DNA from: Geotrypetes seraphini
Taxonomy: Eukaryota; Chordata; Amphibia; Gymnophiona; Dermophiidae
NCBI RefSeq assembly: GCF_902459505.1
Contig: NC_047090.1
Location: forward strand, 50,332,501-50,396,500
DNA length: 64,000 nucleotides
Direction: 5' to 3'
The notes below the pieces were generated by a model. The model saw only the letters and a program-made list of their open reading frames with translations, did no database searches and was not told where the DNA came from. Made by a program: the position numbers and the translations under genes. Shown piece after piece: positions 32,640-44,879 of the stretch. Each line of letters starts with the position of its first letter. The first letter of the stretch is position 1.

Positions 32640-34692
32640 ATCGTGTCAATGAATGGCTCAGACAATCAGGGGCCTATTGCTGCAGCACATACATGAGGCT
32701 CTCGAGATTCCACAGTTTCACATGGAAACAGTGTGATCTGTTATAGCAGCAGTGGCCTTGGGAGAGCTCCTTGCCTCTCTAGATTCATGGGAGCATATGT
32801 GCACATGCTGATCTTTCCAGCTGATCTTTCCAGCTTGCATCAAATACTTTTGGTTTTTGAGCTCTGCCCTTTGGACTAGTGACTGCTTCTCCTACCTTCA
32901 CTGAGGTGATGTGGTCATAGCGGGTTACTTAAGTAAGAATGGTCTGCAAGTACACCCCTTTCTTGGACGACTGACTAATTAGAGCTACCTCGTTGGATGA
33001 GGGCCGATACAAGGTGGATCAGGTGATCCAGGTGCTAGGTTGGATTGTGAGTTACAGAAAGGGCAATGTCTCACCACACAGTCTCTGAAATACCTGGGTG
33101 TTCTCTTCGACAAGGCTGCGGGTGGTGTCTGTCTTCCAAGGGCTTGCAGACAGAAACAGTATTCCCAGATTTCTACCAGTTCCTTTGGCGTAGGACTATC
33201 TTCAGGTCCTGGGATCCATGGCTGCCATGTTGAATATGGTTCCTTAGGCAAGAGCGCACATGCATCCCTTCCAGCATGTCTTACTCTTTCACTGGATTCT
33301 GAGCAGAGATACATTACAGACCAGTCTTCCCTGAACTCTGGAGGCATGAGCCATATGATGGTGGCTTCTTCCGTAATTGTTATGCAAGGGCATACCACTG
33401 CAGATTGCCCCCTGGATTGTGGTGGTGATAGATGCCAGCCTTTGGAGCTGGGGAGCCCCCTGCAATTGACGTTCAATTCAGGGATATTGGATGCCTTCTC
33501 AGTGGAAATGGTTGAACAACCGGTTGGAGCCTCTTAGTGGAAATGGTCGAACAACCGGTTGGAGCTTAGAGCCATTTGGCTGGCTCTAGTGCACTTGCAT
33601 AAGAAGCTGGAGGGCCAAGCGGTCAGCGTCTTTTCTGACAATGCAATGGCAGTAGCCTATGTCAATTGCCAGGGAGGTGAAATTATGGGAATATAGCTTT
33701 CCTGTTTGCACTGCTGCTGCTTTACAGTTTTGGGAGGGAGGTATCCAATGTAGGGAGAAACTCCCCCCTCCTCAGACTGCCTGGTAATAGAGGCTCGTTG
33801 TCAGCCCAGTTTAAATTGGAGCCTGAAGAGCAAAGAAAGAGTATGATGAAAAAAAAATGTGTTTTTGTTTGTGAATTGAAAGGCAAGTGCTTTAATACTG
33901 TAGTGTGTTTTTATTTCTCATGTACCTCAATGTGGAACTATTAACTGTTGAACTGCTGGAATTTTGAGAACCCTTTTGAACTCTTAACTGTGCCTGTGTT
34001 TTTGTTGAGGGCAGGGCTGATCTGTTTTGCCACAGCCTTGTGGCTTACAAAAAAGGAGTTTGTTAGAAGCTTTTTTTTTTTTTTTTTTCATACACTTGGG
34101 TCATCTGACATGGATTGATTACAGAACTGTGATTTAATGATTAAAGTGAAGTTTCTTTACCTGTGAGTGAAGCCTGGTTGATTGTGCACGGACAGAAAAG
34201 CTGCTAATGTTACAGCCTCTAAGTATTGCATAACAGTGGGCATGGGAGACACTGTTACTTTTTCTAAGGTCATACACCTATCCATTATGACAGGGCACCC
34301 TGGCAAGTTACCACTTGACCAGCTAAGTGTCCCCTGTCACAATATATTCCTCTTTTCTGTGAGAGTAGTTTCTGGGCTCCCTTGAGGTTTTTGCTGGCTG
34401 TTTGCAGCTGATATTCTCATGTTATTTCTTTGAGCAGAACAGTTATTTATGACCTTGATTTTTATGGGTGTCTCTGCTTCACGTTGGTTTGGTGGCTCTT
34501 GGTGCTTGGGTACTAACTGTAGGTGGAACTAAGGAGCTCAGTGAAGTACAGAAGAGGCACAGAGAAAAATCCAAACTGGATTCCTTCTGTAGATAGCATG
34601 TAGTCATGGGACACTACCCACTTGTCTTGAATGTCTCGCCTATCTACTGGAAAAGAGCTTACCAGAGTAAGTACATAATCTCTTTTTATATA
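32640..34692 (+). mobile_element. DIRS-like retrotransposon, copy C (fossil)
   Basis: Parts seen are a reverse transcriptase region (about 32720-33180), an RNase H region (about 33450-33690) and a 3' terminal repeat (about 34510-34692) that mirrors 2006-2190 and 38615-38720. No clear recombinase region was found. The CR1 at 31304-32637 may have inserted into its left part. The element is broken in several places. Confidence 0.6.
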
Positions 34693-34749
34693 CAGGTCCT
34701 TCCTTTGTCCCTAGTAGATTCACAATCCTAAATTTTGTACTTGGGGCAG

Positions 34750-35480
34750 TGGAGGTTTCCGCATTAATCATTCGATAGAACTGTCCCTTCTTGGACTTAC
34801 CACTACTATTTACTATCATTTAGATCACTGCATATCCCTCGATCTCTCGGCGGCATTTGATACTATCGATCACGATCTTCTTCTTCATCGACTCAAACAC
34901 TGCGGAATTTCAGGACATGCCCTCAACTAGTTTTCCTCCTATTTCTCAATGCGCAGCTTTCAAATCCACTTTAGAGGTTCATCATCTTCTCCAATTATTC
35001 AGATCTATGGCGTTCAACAAAGCTCTATTCTCTCTCCCTTACTCTTTAATATCTTCTTGGTCCCACTACTGACATTACCTCAATCAATAGGATTCACCCC
35101 TTTTGCCTATGCCGACGACATCCAACTTCTGCACCCAATCAACCCTTCAAATCAAAAAGGCATACAAGAAATAAATCACAAACTTGACAGTATCAGCCTA
35201 TGGCTATGCAATAACCAACTGTCTCTGAATCTGGAAAAAACATCAGGTACTCTTTTGTTGTTTGTTTTTTTTTTCTGTCACAAAGAAAGAAACCCTAACC
35301 GGCCCAATTTGCCTAGAATCCCGTCAAATCAATATCGAACCCAAAGTTTCTCCATTTTAATTTTACTTTCAATCTAGATGTATTTATGAAATCTTCCCTT
35401 ATGTATCAACTCACCCATCACCCAGTCATCTTTGTCTAGTTCACTCCCCCCCTCCTTTTTTTTTTTCCTCAACTTGTTGA
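34750..35480 (+). mobile_element. LINE RT fragment, L2/Rex-like
   Basis: The + strand encodes LDLSAAFDTIDHDLLLHRLK-like codons (about 34838-34900), then ILSPLLFNIFLVPLLTLPQS and FAYADDIQLL (about 35030-35130), with LWLCNNQLSLNLEKTSGTLL following. F-Y/A-DD is the RT catalytic motif. Both ends are missing. Frame changes occur before and after the RT core. Confidence 0.75.
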
Positions 35481-35589
35481 TGGCCGGTCTATCAAATTAT
35501 AAATAAACTTAGAAACTTGCCTAAGGTCACAATGAGCTGCAGTGGGAACTGAAACCTCCAAACAGATACCCTAAATCCAGCTTCTAGTG

Positions 35590-36000
35590 CAATAGGAACA
35601 TCCGTCTTGAACCTGTGGGTTGTAAGCCTCTGATCGCAAAATCCTGTGTAGAGAGCCTCATTTACATTTTTATGCTCCGCCTTCCATCACTCTGGGCTGT
35701 TCTGTAATTCTTCTCTCTACACGCAAGATGGTAGGAGCCTTTCTGTTCTGCTCATGCTTATTTTTCCCTTAAATTAGGGTTTTGTTTATCCAGTCATGAG
35801 GCTTTTTGGTGCTGCAGAGGATCCTGGTTATGGGTCATCTCTGGCTGCGAGAGGGCAGAGGTCTGTAGTCAAGAGGAAGCCTGCTTTGCCAGCCTGCACT
35901 AACAGTCCGGGAGTTCAGGGTCCATTCCCTAGGGAGCAAAGCTTGCTCCAAATTTTGTCTGCAGAGAACTTGAGCACAGGCTGACTGGCACCATGGGTGT
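35590..36000 (+). other. Possible DIRS 5'-region fragment (fossil)
   Basis: 'ctgttctgctcatgcttatt' then a frame starting MRLFGAAEDPGYGSSL resembles in layout the leader at 38700-38900 of DIRS copy D. The similarity is only suggestive, and the stretch stays otherwise unassigned. Confidence 0.25.
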
Positions 36001-36049
36001 TTTGCACTTGGATCAGGGCCAACTGCATTTCTTCCCCCTGACTTCACGC

Positions 36050-37075
36050 AGGGTTACCATACTATACCATACAGATTCTTGTATCCCACAATGTCGACTA
36101 GGAATCATTGTGGCTTACATAATATTAGAAATGATACAGAGGTGTATACCACATGTACATGAATACATTGTAACAGATCAGTGTAGTGAAGAGAATAAAT
36201 GTGTTTTCAGTGCCTTCCTGAATTGGAAGTGTGTGGTAAGTCGTCGTAGGCTGTTTGGGAGTTCATTCCAGACTTTGGGTCCTTGAAATTCAAAGGTGGT
36301 TTCGAAGAGAGATTTCCTCTGGACCTTACGTGGGTAGGGGAGTAGTAGCTTCCAGTGTTGAGTTGTCCTCGAGTCATTGAAGGACTGTAAGACTGGGATG
36401 GCAGAAGTTAGACCGGCTGAGTTTTTTTTCCATATATGGCTTTATGGACCATACATGCAATTTTTAAATTGAATCCTGATTTTAACCAGTAGCTAGTGCA
36501 ATTCCTTAAGCAGTGGACTTGCCCTCTCATATTTGGTTTTGCGAAGGATGAGCCTTGCTGCTGTGTCTTGGAGTACCTGCAGTTTCCTAAGGTCTTTCTC
36601 TGTGATGCAGCAGTAGACGGAGTTACAATAGTCCAAGTAGGGGAGAAGGACTACTTGGGCCACTGTCCTGAAGTTTTTCGGGCTTAGGGCTGACCTGATT
36701 GTTCTCAGCTGTCTTAATTGAAAGAAGACCTTCCTGACTAGTAAGTTGACATGATCTCTCATGGTCTGTTCGGAGTTCAGTATTACCCCGAGCACCCTTG
36801 ATGTTCTGCTTATAGGTATCTGCTCGCCCGTGTTCAAAGTGATTTCCCATGAAGGCGGTGTGTTTTGGCTGCCAAACTAGAAAACCTTTGTTTTCTGTTT
36901 GTTCAATTTGAGGAAGCGCTGGTGAGACCATGTGTTTAAGTCTTCTATTAGTGTAGTAATGTACTAAATTGTGTCTGGTACCGAGTCTTTAGCCACACAT
37001 AGGAGGTAGAGGTCGTCTGCGTAGGAAAAGGTGTGAATGTTGGGGTCGGCGACATGTTGACCCAAGGTCAGGTGG
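36050..37075 (-). mobile_element. LINE 3' part, distinct L2-like family
   Basis: The - strand encodes SRVLGVILNSEQTMRDHVNL, then RQLRTIRSALSPKNFRTVAQ, LLPYLDYCNSVYCCITEKDL and LQDTAARLILRKTKYERASP (36493-36837). This is the C-side of an L2-group ORF2 with a 3' end at 'gtcgactaggaatcattgtg' (about 36090). The wording differs from the L2 family at 8757, 39578 and 55469, so it is a second family. 5'-truncated. Confidence 0.75.
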
Positions 37076-37269
37076 GGTTTGAGGTCTCAGTCCGCCTGGT
37101 TGGACTGAGGGGTAATCTGAAGAAGCAAGTTGTCCAATTTCCAGACTTGTCTGAGGCTGAAGTCTTCTTGTTTACCTGGCTGCATTTTCAGCCTTGGCAA
37201 AGTTCAAGCCAAGCTGGGAGACTTAAACAGCGGGACCAAAAGAATTGCCAGAATGGAGGCAGTCTCCCA

Positions 37270-37650
37270 ACATGACTGGGCTAGAGACTCTGTTCCGTGA
37301 ATTCAAATAACAGACATGAGAATAAGCCGTTTAATAATCAAATTCATATTTATTAATGTCTTTTATGTCTGGGGAGAGCCAAATAATGTCATCAAATTTT
37401 CTGTGCTCTCCAAAGGAGGGCTAAAAGCAGAAACTTTTTATACCTAATCTGACATCATTGTAATAATTACCATACTTTAGAATACAGTGGCACAGTTGAT
37501 CACTTGACTTCCTTCCCTGGAATACCTTACGTCACTTTACATTTAAATCCCTAATTTGCCAATGTCAAGCCCAATTCTTAAACCCAACAGGTGGCAGTAT
37601 TTTACTTTTTCTATCCCCATAACTTCTGTATGAACTTTCCTAATTAGCTT
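37270..37650 (+). other. Intron stretch, nothing recognised
   Basis: AT-rich DNA without an exon, a long open frame or a repeat end that I can name. Confidence 0.35.
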
Positions 37651-37651
37651 T

Positions 37652-37806
37652 GGGCTCCTTTTACAAAGCCGCGCTAGCAGTTTAACGCACGTAATATCGC
37701 GTGCTAAACCGCGCTAGCTGCTATTTTTTCGGCTAGTGCGGGGGTTAGCGCGTGATAAAAAGTCGTTCGCGTTAAACCTGCTAGCGTGGCTTTGTTAAAG
37801 GAGCCC
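37652..37806. mobile_element. Short MITE with GGGCTCCTTTTACAAAGCC termini
   Basis: GGGCTCCTTTTACAAAGCC on the left mirrors GGCTTTGTTAAAGGAGCCC on the right. The inside is rich in 'gcgctagc' and 'gcgttaaac'. TTT-rich flanks leave the target duplication undecided. About 155 bp. A looser relative lies at 45716-45851. Confidence 0.75.
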
Positions 37807-38009
37807 TTTGTGTTTTAATCTATAAGGAATAGACTTTCCCTCTCTCTGCAGAGGCTGCATCTTGTCCCTCTGGGAAAACCATCACCCCTTGTTTCATTTC
37901 CTGAAAGTTCTTAATAAGCTTCCTCTATTCATGTCAGCATGTTCTGTTTCCTTTCTAACTCTAGGCTATTTTTTTCTCTCTAAGAATTCCAGCTTATAAA
38001 AGCTTTATT

Positions 38010-38165
38010 ATTGTTATTCAGTTGATTCTACATTAGGTAGATTGTGAGCCCGCCGGGACAGACAGGGAAAAATGCTTGAATACCTGAATAAATGAATGCA
38101 AACCGTTCTGAGCTCCCTTGGGAGAACGGTATAGAAAATTGAATGAATGAATGAATAAATAAATA
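38010..38165 (+). repeat. SINE 3' half
   Basis: 'gacagacagggaaaaatgct' then 'gcaaaccgttctgagctccc' and 'gagaacggtatagaaaatt' with (GAAT)n and (AAAT)n tails. This is the + strand form of the SINE at 1073-1305. Confidence 0.7.
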
Positions 38166-38314
38166 ATAGCCAATTTAAAATAACCTTTTACAGACAGTTC
38201 CACAATTCACCTGCCTCATTTACCCCAAATAATCTCAAAGTTAATCTCCTTGTATCACCTTGCATGCTTTTATTTTCCAGTTTTAATTATTAATAGCAGC
38301 TGGGCACACCCAGG

Positions 38315-38405
38315 ATATCAATAGCTGGATTGGCCATCGTGAGAACGGGCTACTGGTCTTTATGGACTATTGGTCTGACCCAGTAAGGCTATTATGTTCT
38401 TATAG
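38315..38405 (+). mobile_element. CR1 3' end
   Basis: 'ggccatcgtgagaacgggct' and 'ggtctgacccagtaaggcta' then 'ttatgttcttat' are the 3' UTR end of the CR1 family seen inverted at 18341. Only the tail is present. Confidence 0.65.
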
Positions 38406-39577
38406 CTCCCAGCACTTGCATGGCACAATGAGTACTGGCTGTATAGCCTATGAGAAAAATATTGAGGGGTTTTTAAGAGTTTGGGGGGGGGGTAAGGACA
38501 GGGTTCCTCACCTCTAAAATCCTACTCCCTGAAATTTTTAATTGTTGTTCCAGTGCAATAGGTGAGACATTCTAGACAGATGGGGCGGAATAGAAATCTC
38601 TAATGTAATGTAAAGGCCACCTGAAGAAGGAATCTACTCTGGAATTTTCCTTTTGCCTCTGCTGTACTTCACTGGGCTCCTTAGCTCCACCTGCAGTTCT
38701 TCCCTTCAGCACATGTGCCTGCAGGAGTGTTTGATCTACTGTCCACAATTTATTATTTTATTCGGTGTATTTTTTTGTCCCTTTTTCGAGGTTTCTGGTG
38801 CTTGGAGCATTTTTTTCAGCTCTGCCTGCTTTGAGAACACACAGACTTTGGTCTGTGACAGGCCAATCCTAGTGGGTATCTGTTAGCCAGCCTGCATGGT
38901 TTTTTTGAGATTTTTTTGGAGCTTAGGGCCATCCCTGAAGTGGACTCACCTACTGTTAAGCAGGGGTTGAGCAGGCTGTTGGGTGCCCTTAGGAGATTCG
39001 GTGGTGCCTCACAGGGTGCTGGCTGCATCTTATCGCCTCCACCCGTCCCAGTGCATGTCCAGTGTTCCGCAGGGGTAGAGGTGCAGTCAGGCTTAGGGTC
39101 TGACTGGCAGGCAGAAGATCAACTTTTGCAGAGGCATTCCCAGCATGAAGCAGTGATTCTCTCATTCAGCTACTGTTGGAGAGCTGAGGCAAGCTGCAGC
39201 ACAGTGAGTATAGACTGTTAACAGCTTGAGAGGTGAATCGGAGGAGGTTTGAAAAGTGGGGTCCCCCTGTGTTCCCCCACCTGAAAAATCCTAAAATCAC
39301 AGATTTTTTTTTTTTTTTTACTTTGGTAGGTGTAAAAAGTATTGTGATTTTGGCGTGAATTTCTTGATAAGGGCCATCTTGGAGTTTTAGCAGTCTTTTT
39401 TTTTTCTAAAGCTCCTTGCTTCTCCAAAACTGAGATTTTTTTTTTTGCCTCAAAACATGTTGGTTTAGAGTCCTTGGGCTCTCCTTGTAGATTCTTGCCA
39501 GGATTGCACAAATTAGTATTATCAGAGCATCCTTTTAACCAAAAGAGACTCAGAGAACTGGAGATCGATTCTGGGTT

Positions 39578-42500
39578 TCAATAATAATAATATAACAGTT
39601 TATATACCGTAGGATCGTGAAGTTCTATGCGGTTTACAATAATTAGAAGATGTTACAGATTGAATGGATTTAACAATGTTCTGCCGGTTAACATTGATTG
39701 AAAGATGCCACAAGTTGAGTGGATTTAACAAAGTTAGAAACTAGTGATTAACAACTCTAGGGATCAGTTATTGTGGGATGAGGTTAGTTGCCTAAGTACT
39801 TTAGGAACAGATATGTTTTTAGGCGTTTCCTAAATTCCCCATAAGTAGTAGACGTAAGCAATTGTTCTAGATCTTTACCCCATAATTCTGCCTGTATGAG
39901 AGGAGATGTTGATGATGTCTTTTGAATATATATCCTCTAACCAGAGGGGAGACAAAATTTGAGTGTGAACTTCTCTTATGTCTGTTGGCTGAGAAAGAGA
40001 AAAGGTCAGTTATGTATTTAGGGGCTAAACTGAATAGTACCTTGTAACAGAAACAACCAAACTTGAACTTCACACGTGCCTCCATCGGTAGCCAATGCAG
40101 AAGTTGGTAGGAAGGTGTAACATGGTCGAATTTCTTCAACCCAAGGATCAGTCTGATCGCTGTATTTTGCACTAATTGTAGTCGCTGTGTATTCTTCAGG
40201 GAAATTGTCAAGTAGGCGATGTTATAGTAATCAAGTTGTCTCAGTATGAGGGATTGTACCAGAATTCTGAATGATGACACATCAAAATATGCTCTAATGG
40301 ACCGAAGCTTCCAGAGAGTGAAAAACCCCTTTCTGATTATGGGTGTCAGGTCAAAAGCGCGCCGGGACAAAGGCGCGAGCAGACAACTGAGCGCAGTGCG
40401 GAGGCGCGTGCCGAAGAAAAAGACTGTTTTTAGGGGCTATGACGGGGGTTGTGGGGGGGGAACCCCCCACTTTACTTTATACAGATCGTGCCACGTTGTG
40501 GGGGTGTTGTGGGGGGTTTGGGGGGTTGTAACCCCCCACATTTTACTGAAAACTTAACTTTTTCCCTGTTTTTAAGGAAAAAGTTATGTTTTCAGTAAAA
40601 TGTGGGGGGTTACAACCCCCCAACCCCCCCACAACGCCGCCGCGATCTGTATTAAGTAAAGTGGGGGGGGCTCCCCAACAAAACCCCCCGTCGCAGCCCC
40701 TAAAAACAGTCTTTTTCTTCGGCGCGCACCTCCGTCTTGCGCTCAGTTGTCGGCGCGCGCCTTTGTCTTGGCAGAATATAAGCTGTCTAACAATCTCTTC
40801 TGTTTGATTCAGACAGATCAGATAGTCCTGTTCAGCTAGTCCAGGTATTGGTGTCTTTTGCTGTGTCCGTTTTGGTCACCATGCGTAGTATGTTGAGACC
40901 AAAGTCATTGGAGGTCTATGAACCCTGATTATGGGTCCACCTGGTCTTTCATAGTTAGGCTCTGGTCCAGTGTTACACCCAGTATCTTCATAGTAGATTG
41001 AATAGGATAACTGAATTTATTGATGCATAGTGATGTTTTGGTATTGAGCGGGTGTGGCGAAGCTACAAAAAATTTTGTTTTCTATGTTAAGTTTCAATTT
41101 GAATTCTGTCATCTGTTGCTCCATCAAATTTAGTACTTCTGTTGCTTTGGGAGTGATTTCCGAGAGAGAGTTAGTGAATGGGATAATGATCATGAAGTCA
41201 TCTGCGTAGCTAAATAATTTTAACCCCAGCTGGGACAATTGCACACCTAATGAAGACATGTAGACATTGAAAAGCAATGGGGATAGTGGTGACCCTTGCA
41301 GCCTGCCAGATGGATTGCTCCAGGTAACAGAGAGATCATAATTGAAACGTACTTGATAGGTGCGAGACATAAGGAAACCTCAAAACCAGCCTAGCACCTC
41401 TTCTCTGATACCAATTGCATCTAAGCATTGTAGCAGTTTCCCATGGTCTATTAAGTCAAACACAGAGCTCATATCGAATTGCATGATCAGGGCGTTAGGT
41501 CCCTTACTGAACAGGAGGCGTAAGTTATCCAAGATAGCTGCATTTACTGTCTCGGTGCTGAACAGAAGTCTAAAACCAGATTGAGTTTCATGTAAGAGAG
41601 AGAATTGATTGAGATATTCCATTAATTGGGTATGTACCAATCCTTCCATGAGTTTTACAATAAATGGAATTGATGCTACTGGTCTGTAGTTGGTGACTAG
41701 TGCTGAAGATTCTTTGCTATTTTTTGGATTTGGGGTTATTATTATGTGGCCATTGTTAGTGAGGAATTTTCCATTTTTTAGATTATCGGTTAAATAATTC
41801 AGCAAAGATAGTTGTCTAATGAAGCTGCTTTCATAATTTCTGGGGGACATGAGTCCAAAACGCAATATGATTTTGAATACTTGTTATATAATTTGATATA
41901 GTTATTCCATTCTAAATCTTGAAAGAAACTCCAAATCATGTCAACTGGAATAGCATTTCCTTGGCTATTTGATGTTCATATGTGTCATTTGTCGAGCAGT
42001 TGATTCTTAGGTTTTGCTGAAGATAGTTTGATATTATGTACAAGTTGAGTGTGGTGTTAAATAAATCCGTAACCAGGTTGAACAGCTCTTTTGTATTGAT
42101 ACCTTTTGGGCTAGTGTTAGATAAGTCGATTATGGAAGAGTAAAATGCTTTACGTTTTTCTTTTATCAGTTGTTTATAGATTTTTATGTTGGATTTTCAA
42201 TTGTTCCGGTCCGTCAATTTTCCTGTTTTTTTCAAATTCTTTCTAGTCGTCTGACTAGTTGTTTCATTTTTAGAAGTTTGGTGTCAAACCATTTGTTATG
42301 TTTATTCGAGCAGCTTTTGCTGTTTCATTTAGGGGCAATTTTATATAAAATGGATGTGCTAGTTTTCATCCAGTGATCCCAAAAATCGACCCCTTCTTCT
42401 ATCTCCGCTTGTAGTTCATATTGTGACCAATATTCCTCTGAATTGATAGGACCCCTTGTGAGATGCTCTCTTTTTATCCTTGGTTGTGTTTTAGATTTTA

Positions 42501-42860
42501 AATGAGTCCAGTTTAACTTGAAATAATAAGTAAAATGGTCAGACCAGATATCGTGGCACCAAGTACCATCAGGTAGAGAGATAGAAGGGTCTAAAATCTC
42601 CTTTGTGGACATAGCTATCATGTCTAAGTGATGGCCTTTTTCATGTGTTTGTGTGGGTACAGGAAGAGTATAATTAAGCAAAGATAGAAAGTTTTTAAAG
42701 TCTTTCACATCTAGATTGTCCTCTTCATCTAGATGTAAGTTTATGTCTCCTGCGATGATTTTGTATGAAGGAGTAATTGAATTATGTAGGACAAATTCAC
42801 AAAAGTCCTCTCTGGCTTTTGGCCAGTTTTTTGGTGGGACATAGAATAATATTTCAAGAC
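39578..42860 (-). mobile_element. L2-like LINE, longest copy, in DIRS copy D
   Basis: The - strand carries an AP-endonuclease-like block (42325-42888) with IIAGDINLHLDEEDNLDVKD and DHFTYYFKLNW. Next come RT N-side codons (41380-41865: NYRPVASIPFIVKLMEGLVH, FDMSSVFDLIDHGKLL) and the RT catalytic block (41017-41370: GSPLSPLLFNVYMSSL, LFSYADDFMIIIP). The C-terminal block (39867-40370) ends in LHWLPMEARVKFKFG-type text. The 3' tail is (AATA)n at 39578. It keeps the YADD motif, but frame breaks separate the blocks and a hairpin element interrupts the C-side. Confidence 0.85.
40352..40770. mobile_element. Hairpin element (about 420-bp foldback) in the L2 LINE
   Basis: The left side 'gcgcgccgggacaaaggcgc' is mirrored by 'gcgcgcctttgtcttggc' on the right. 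'aaaagactgttttt' and 'gtaaccccccacattttact' occur with their mirrors, closing at 'ttaactttttccctgttttt'. The two halves are near-complete inverted copies. No gene. Exact ends and target duplication were not resolved. Confidence 0.8.
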
Positions 42861-43703
42861 AGTCAATGCAGCTCTCAAGATACCGCAATATACTTTATTG
42901 TGGCCAAAAGAGACTCAGAGGACTGGAGATCGATTCTGGGTTTGAAGGAGGTCAGTGCAGCTCTCAAGATCCCAGTAACACTGGGGGAATTTCTTGCCTC
43001 TTTGGATTTAACAGAGGCCTTTTTACATATCCCCATTTTTATGGATCACAGAATATTCTTGAAGTTCCACTTCTTGGAGCAGCACTTCCAGTTCTTGACC
43101 CTTCTATTTGGGCTGGTGACGGCACCATGTAATTTCACCAAGGTGAAGGTCGTGGTGGCAGCGCACCTTCACAAGGAGGGGATTCAAATGCATCCATACC
43201 TAGACGATTGACTGATATGAGCTCCTTCCAAATTCAGAGGCAGGACAGTGATGCAGCGAGTGTGCCAGTTTTTGCAGAGCCTGGGCTAGATTATAAATTT
43301 CTGAAAAAGCCACCTGAAAAAGACAATCTCTGGAATTTCTGCACATTCATTTCAACATGGAGAACAAAGTTTTTCTCCCAGAAGCCCGCAGAGAAAAGAT
43401 CATGCGGGTGCTGGGGTCAGTGGTAGCAACAATAGGCATCATCTCTTGGGCGAGTGCACATTTATGCCCCCTCCAGGAAGCACTCTTAACCTGGTGGTCC
43501 CCACAGACAGATGCACTGCAGATACCCCTATCTTGGACAGCAGAAGCATGTCGCAATCTGAACTGGTGACTGGAGCTGTAGTCTCTGTCTCGAGGAGTGC
43601 TGTGACACACCTCTACTTGGGTGATTCTGAAGATGGATGCCAGCTTATAAAGTTGGGGAGCCCATTGCAAGGGACAACTGGTGCACGGTTGGTTCTCCTC
43701 TCA

Positions 43704-44671
43704 AAGGACGTGGAGATCGCTCTGAGGAAAGGGATGTTACCAGTGGTGTGCCTCAAGATTATTTCTTGGGCCTGTTCTTTTAAACATTTTTATAAACGAT
43801 ATTGCTGAAAGGTTGTCGGGTGAGATTTGCCTCTTTGCGGATGATACCAAAATCTGCATTAGAGTAGACATCCCGGATGGTGTGAATAACATGAAGAAAG
43901 ACCTGGCGATGCTTGAAGAATGGTCTGAAATTTGGCAGCTAAAGTTTAATGCTAAGAAATGCAAGGTCATGCATTTGGGCTGCAAAAATCCGAGGGAACA
44001 GTGTAGTTTAAGCGGGTGAAGAACTTATGTGCACGACAGGAGAGCGGGGCTTGGGTGTGATTGTATGTGATGATCTTAAGGTGGCCAAACAGGTTGAAAA
44101 GGTAACGGTGAAAGCTAGAAGGATGAGGTATTGATGCCCCTGTATAAGACTTTGGTGTGACTTCATTTAAAATATTGTGTACAATTCTGGAGGCCGCACC
44201 TTCAATAAGATATAAAAAGGATGGAGTTGGTCCAGAGGAAGGCTACTAAAATAGTATGTGGTCTTCATCATAAGGCGTATGGGGACAGACTTAAAAGATC
44301 TCAATCTGTATACTTTGGAGGAAAGGCGGGAGAGGGGAGATATGATAGAGACGTTTAAATACTTACGTAATGTAAATGTGCATGAGTCAAGTCTTTCAAT
44401 TGAAAGGAAACTCTTCAATGAGAGGGCATAGGATGAAGTTAAGAGGTGATAGAATCCAGAGTAATCTAAGGAAATAATTTTTTACAGAATGGGTTGTAGA
44501 TGCATGGAACAGTCTCCCAGAAGAGGTGGTGGAGACACAGACTGTGTCTGAATTCAAAAGGTCCTGGGATAGGCATGTGGGATCTCTCAGAGAGAGAGAA
44601 AGAGATAATGATTACTATGGATAGGCAGAGTAGATGGGCCATTTGGCCTTTATCTGCCATCATATTTCTAT
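43704..44671 (+). mobile_element. CR1 LINE, 5'-truncated, in DIRS copy D
   Basis: The + strand encodes VLLNIFINDIAERLSGEICL, then FADDTKICIRVDIPDGVNNM and WQLKFNAKKCKVMHLGCKNP (about 43760-44019). Later come codons like RGDMIETFKYL and a 3' end 'tatctgccatcatatttcta'. The FADD motif is present. Frame breaks follow near 44020 and 44130. Confidence 0.85.
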
Positions 44672-44879
44672 GATTGGAGCCGAGAGCCATCCATCTGGTG
44701 CTGCAGTCACAGGGCAACTCACTGCAGAACAAAGCAGTAAGGGTTTTCTCAGACAATACAAAGGTGGTGGCCTACATCAGCAGGGAAGCACCAAGGGTAT
44801 TCCTCTATGCTTGGAAGACCAAATGTTATTTCAGTGGGGGGAGTTTCATCTGTTGGCTCTCTCAGTAGTGCATGTAGCG

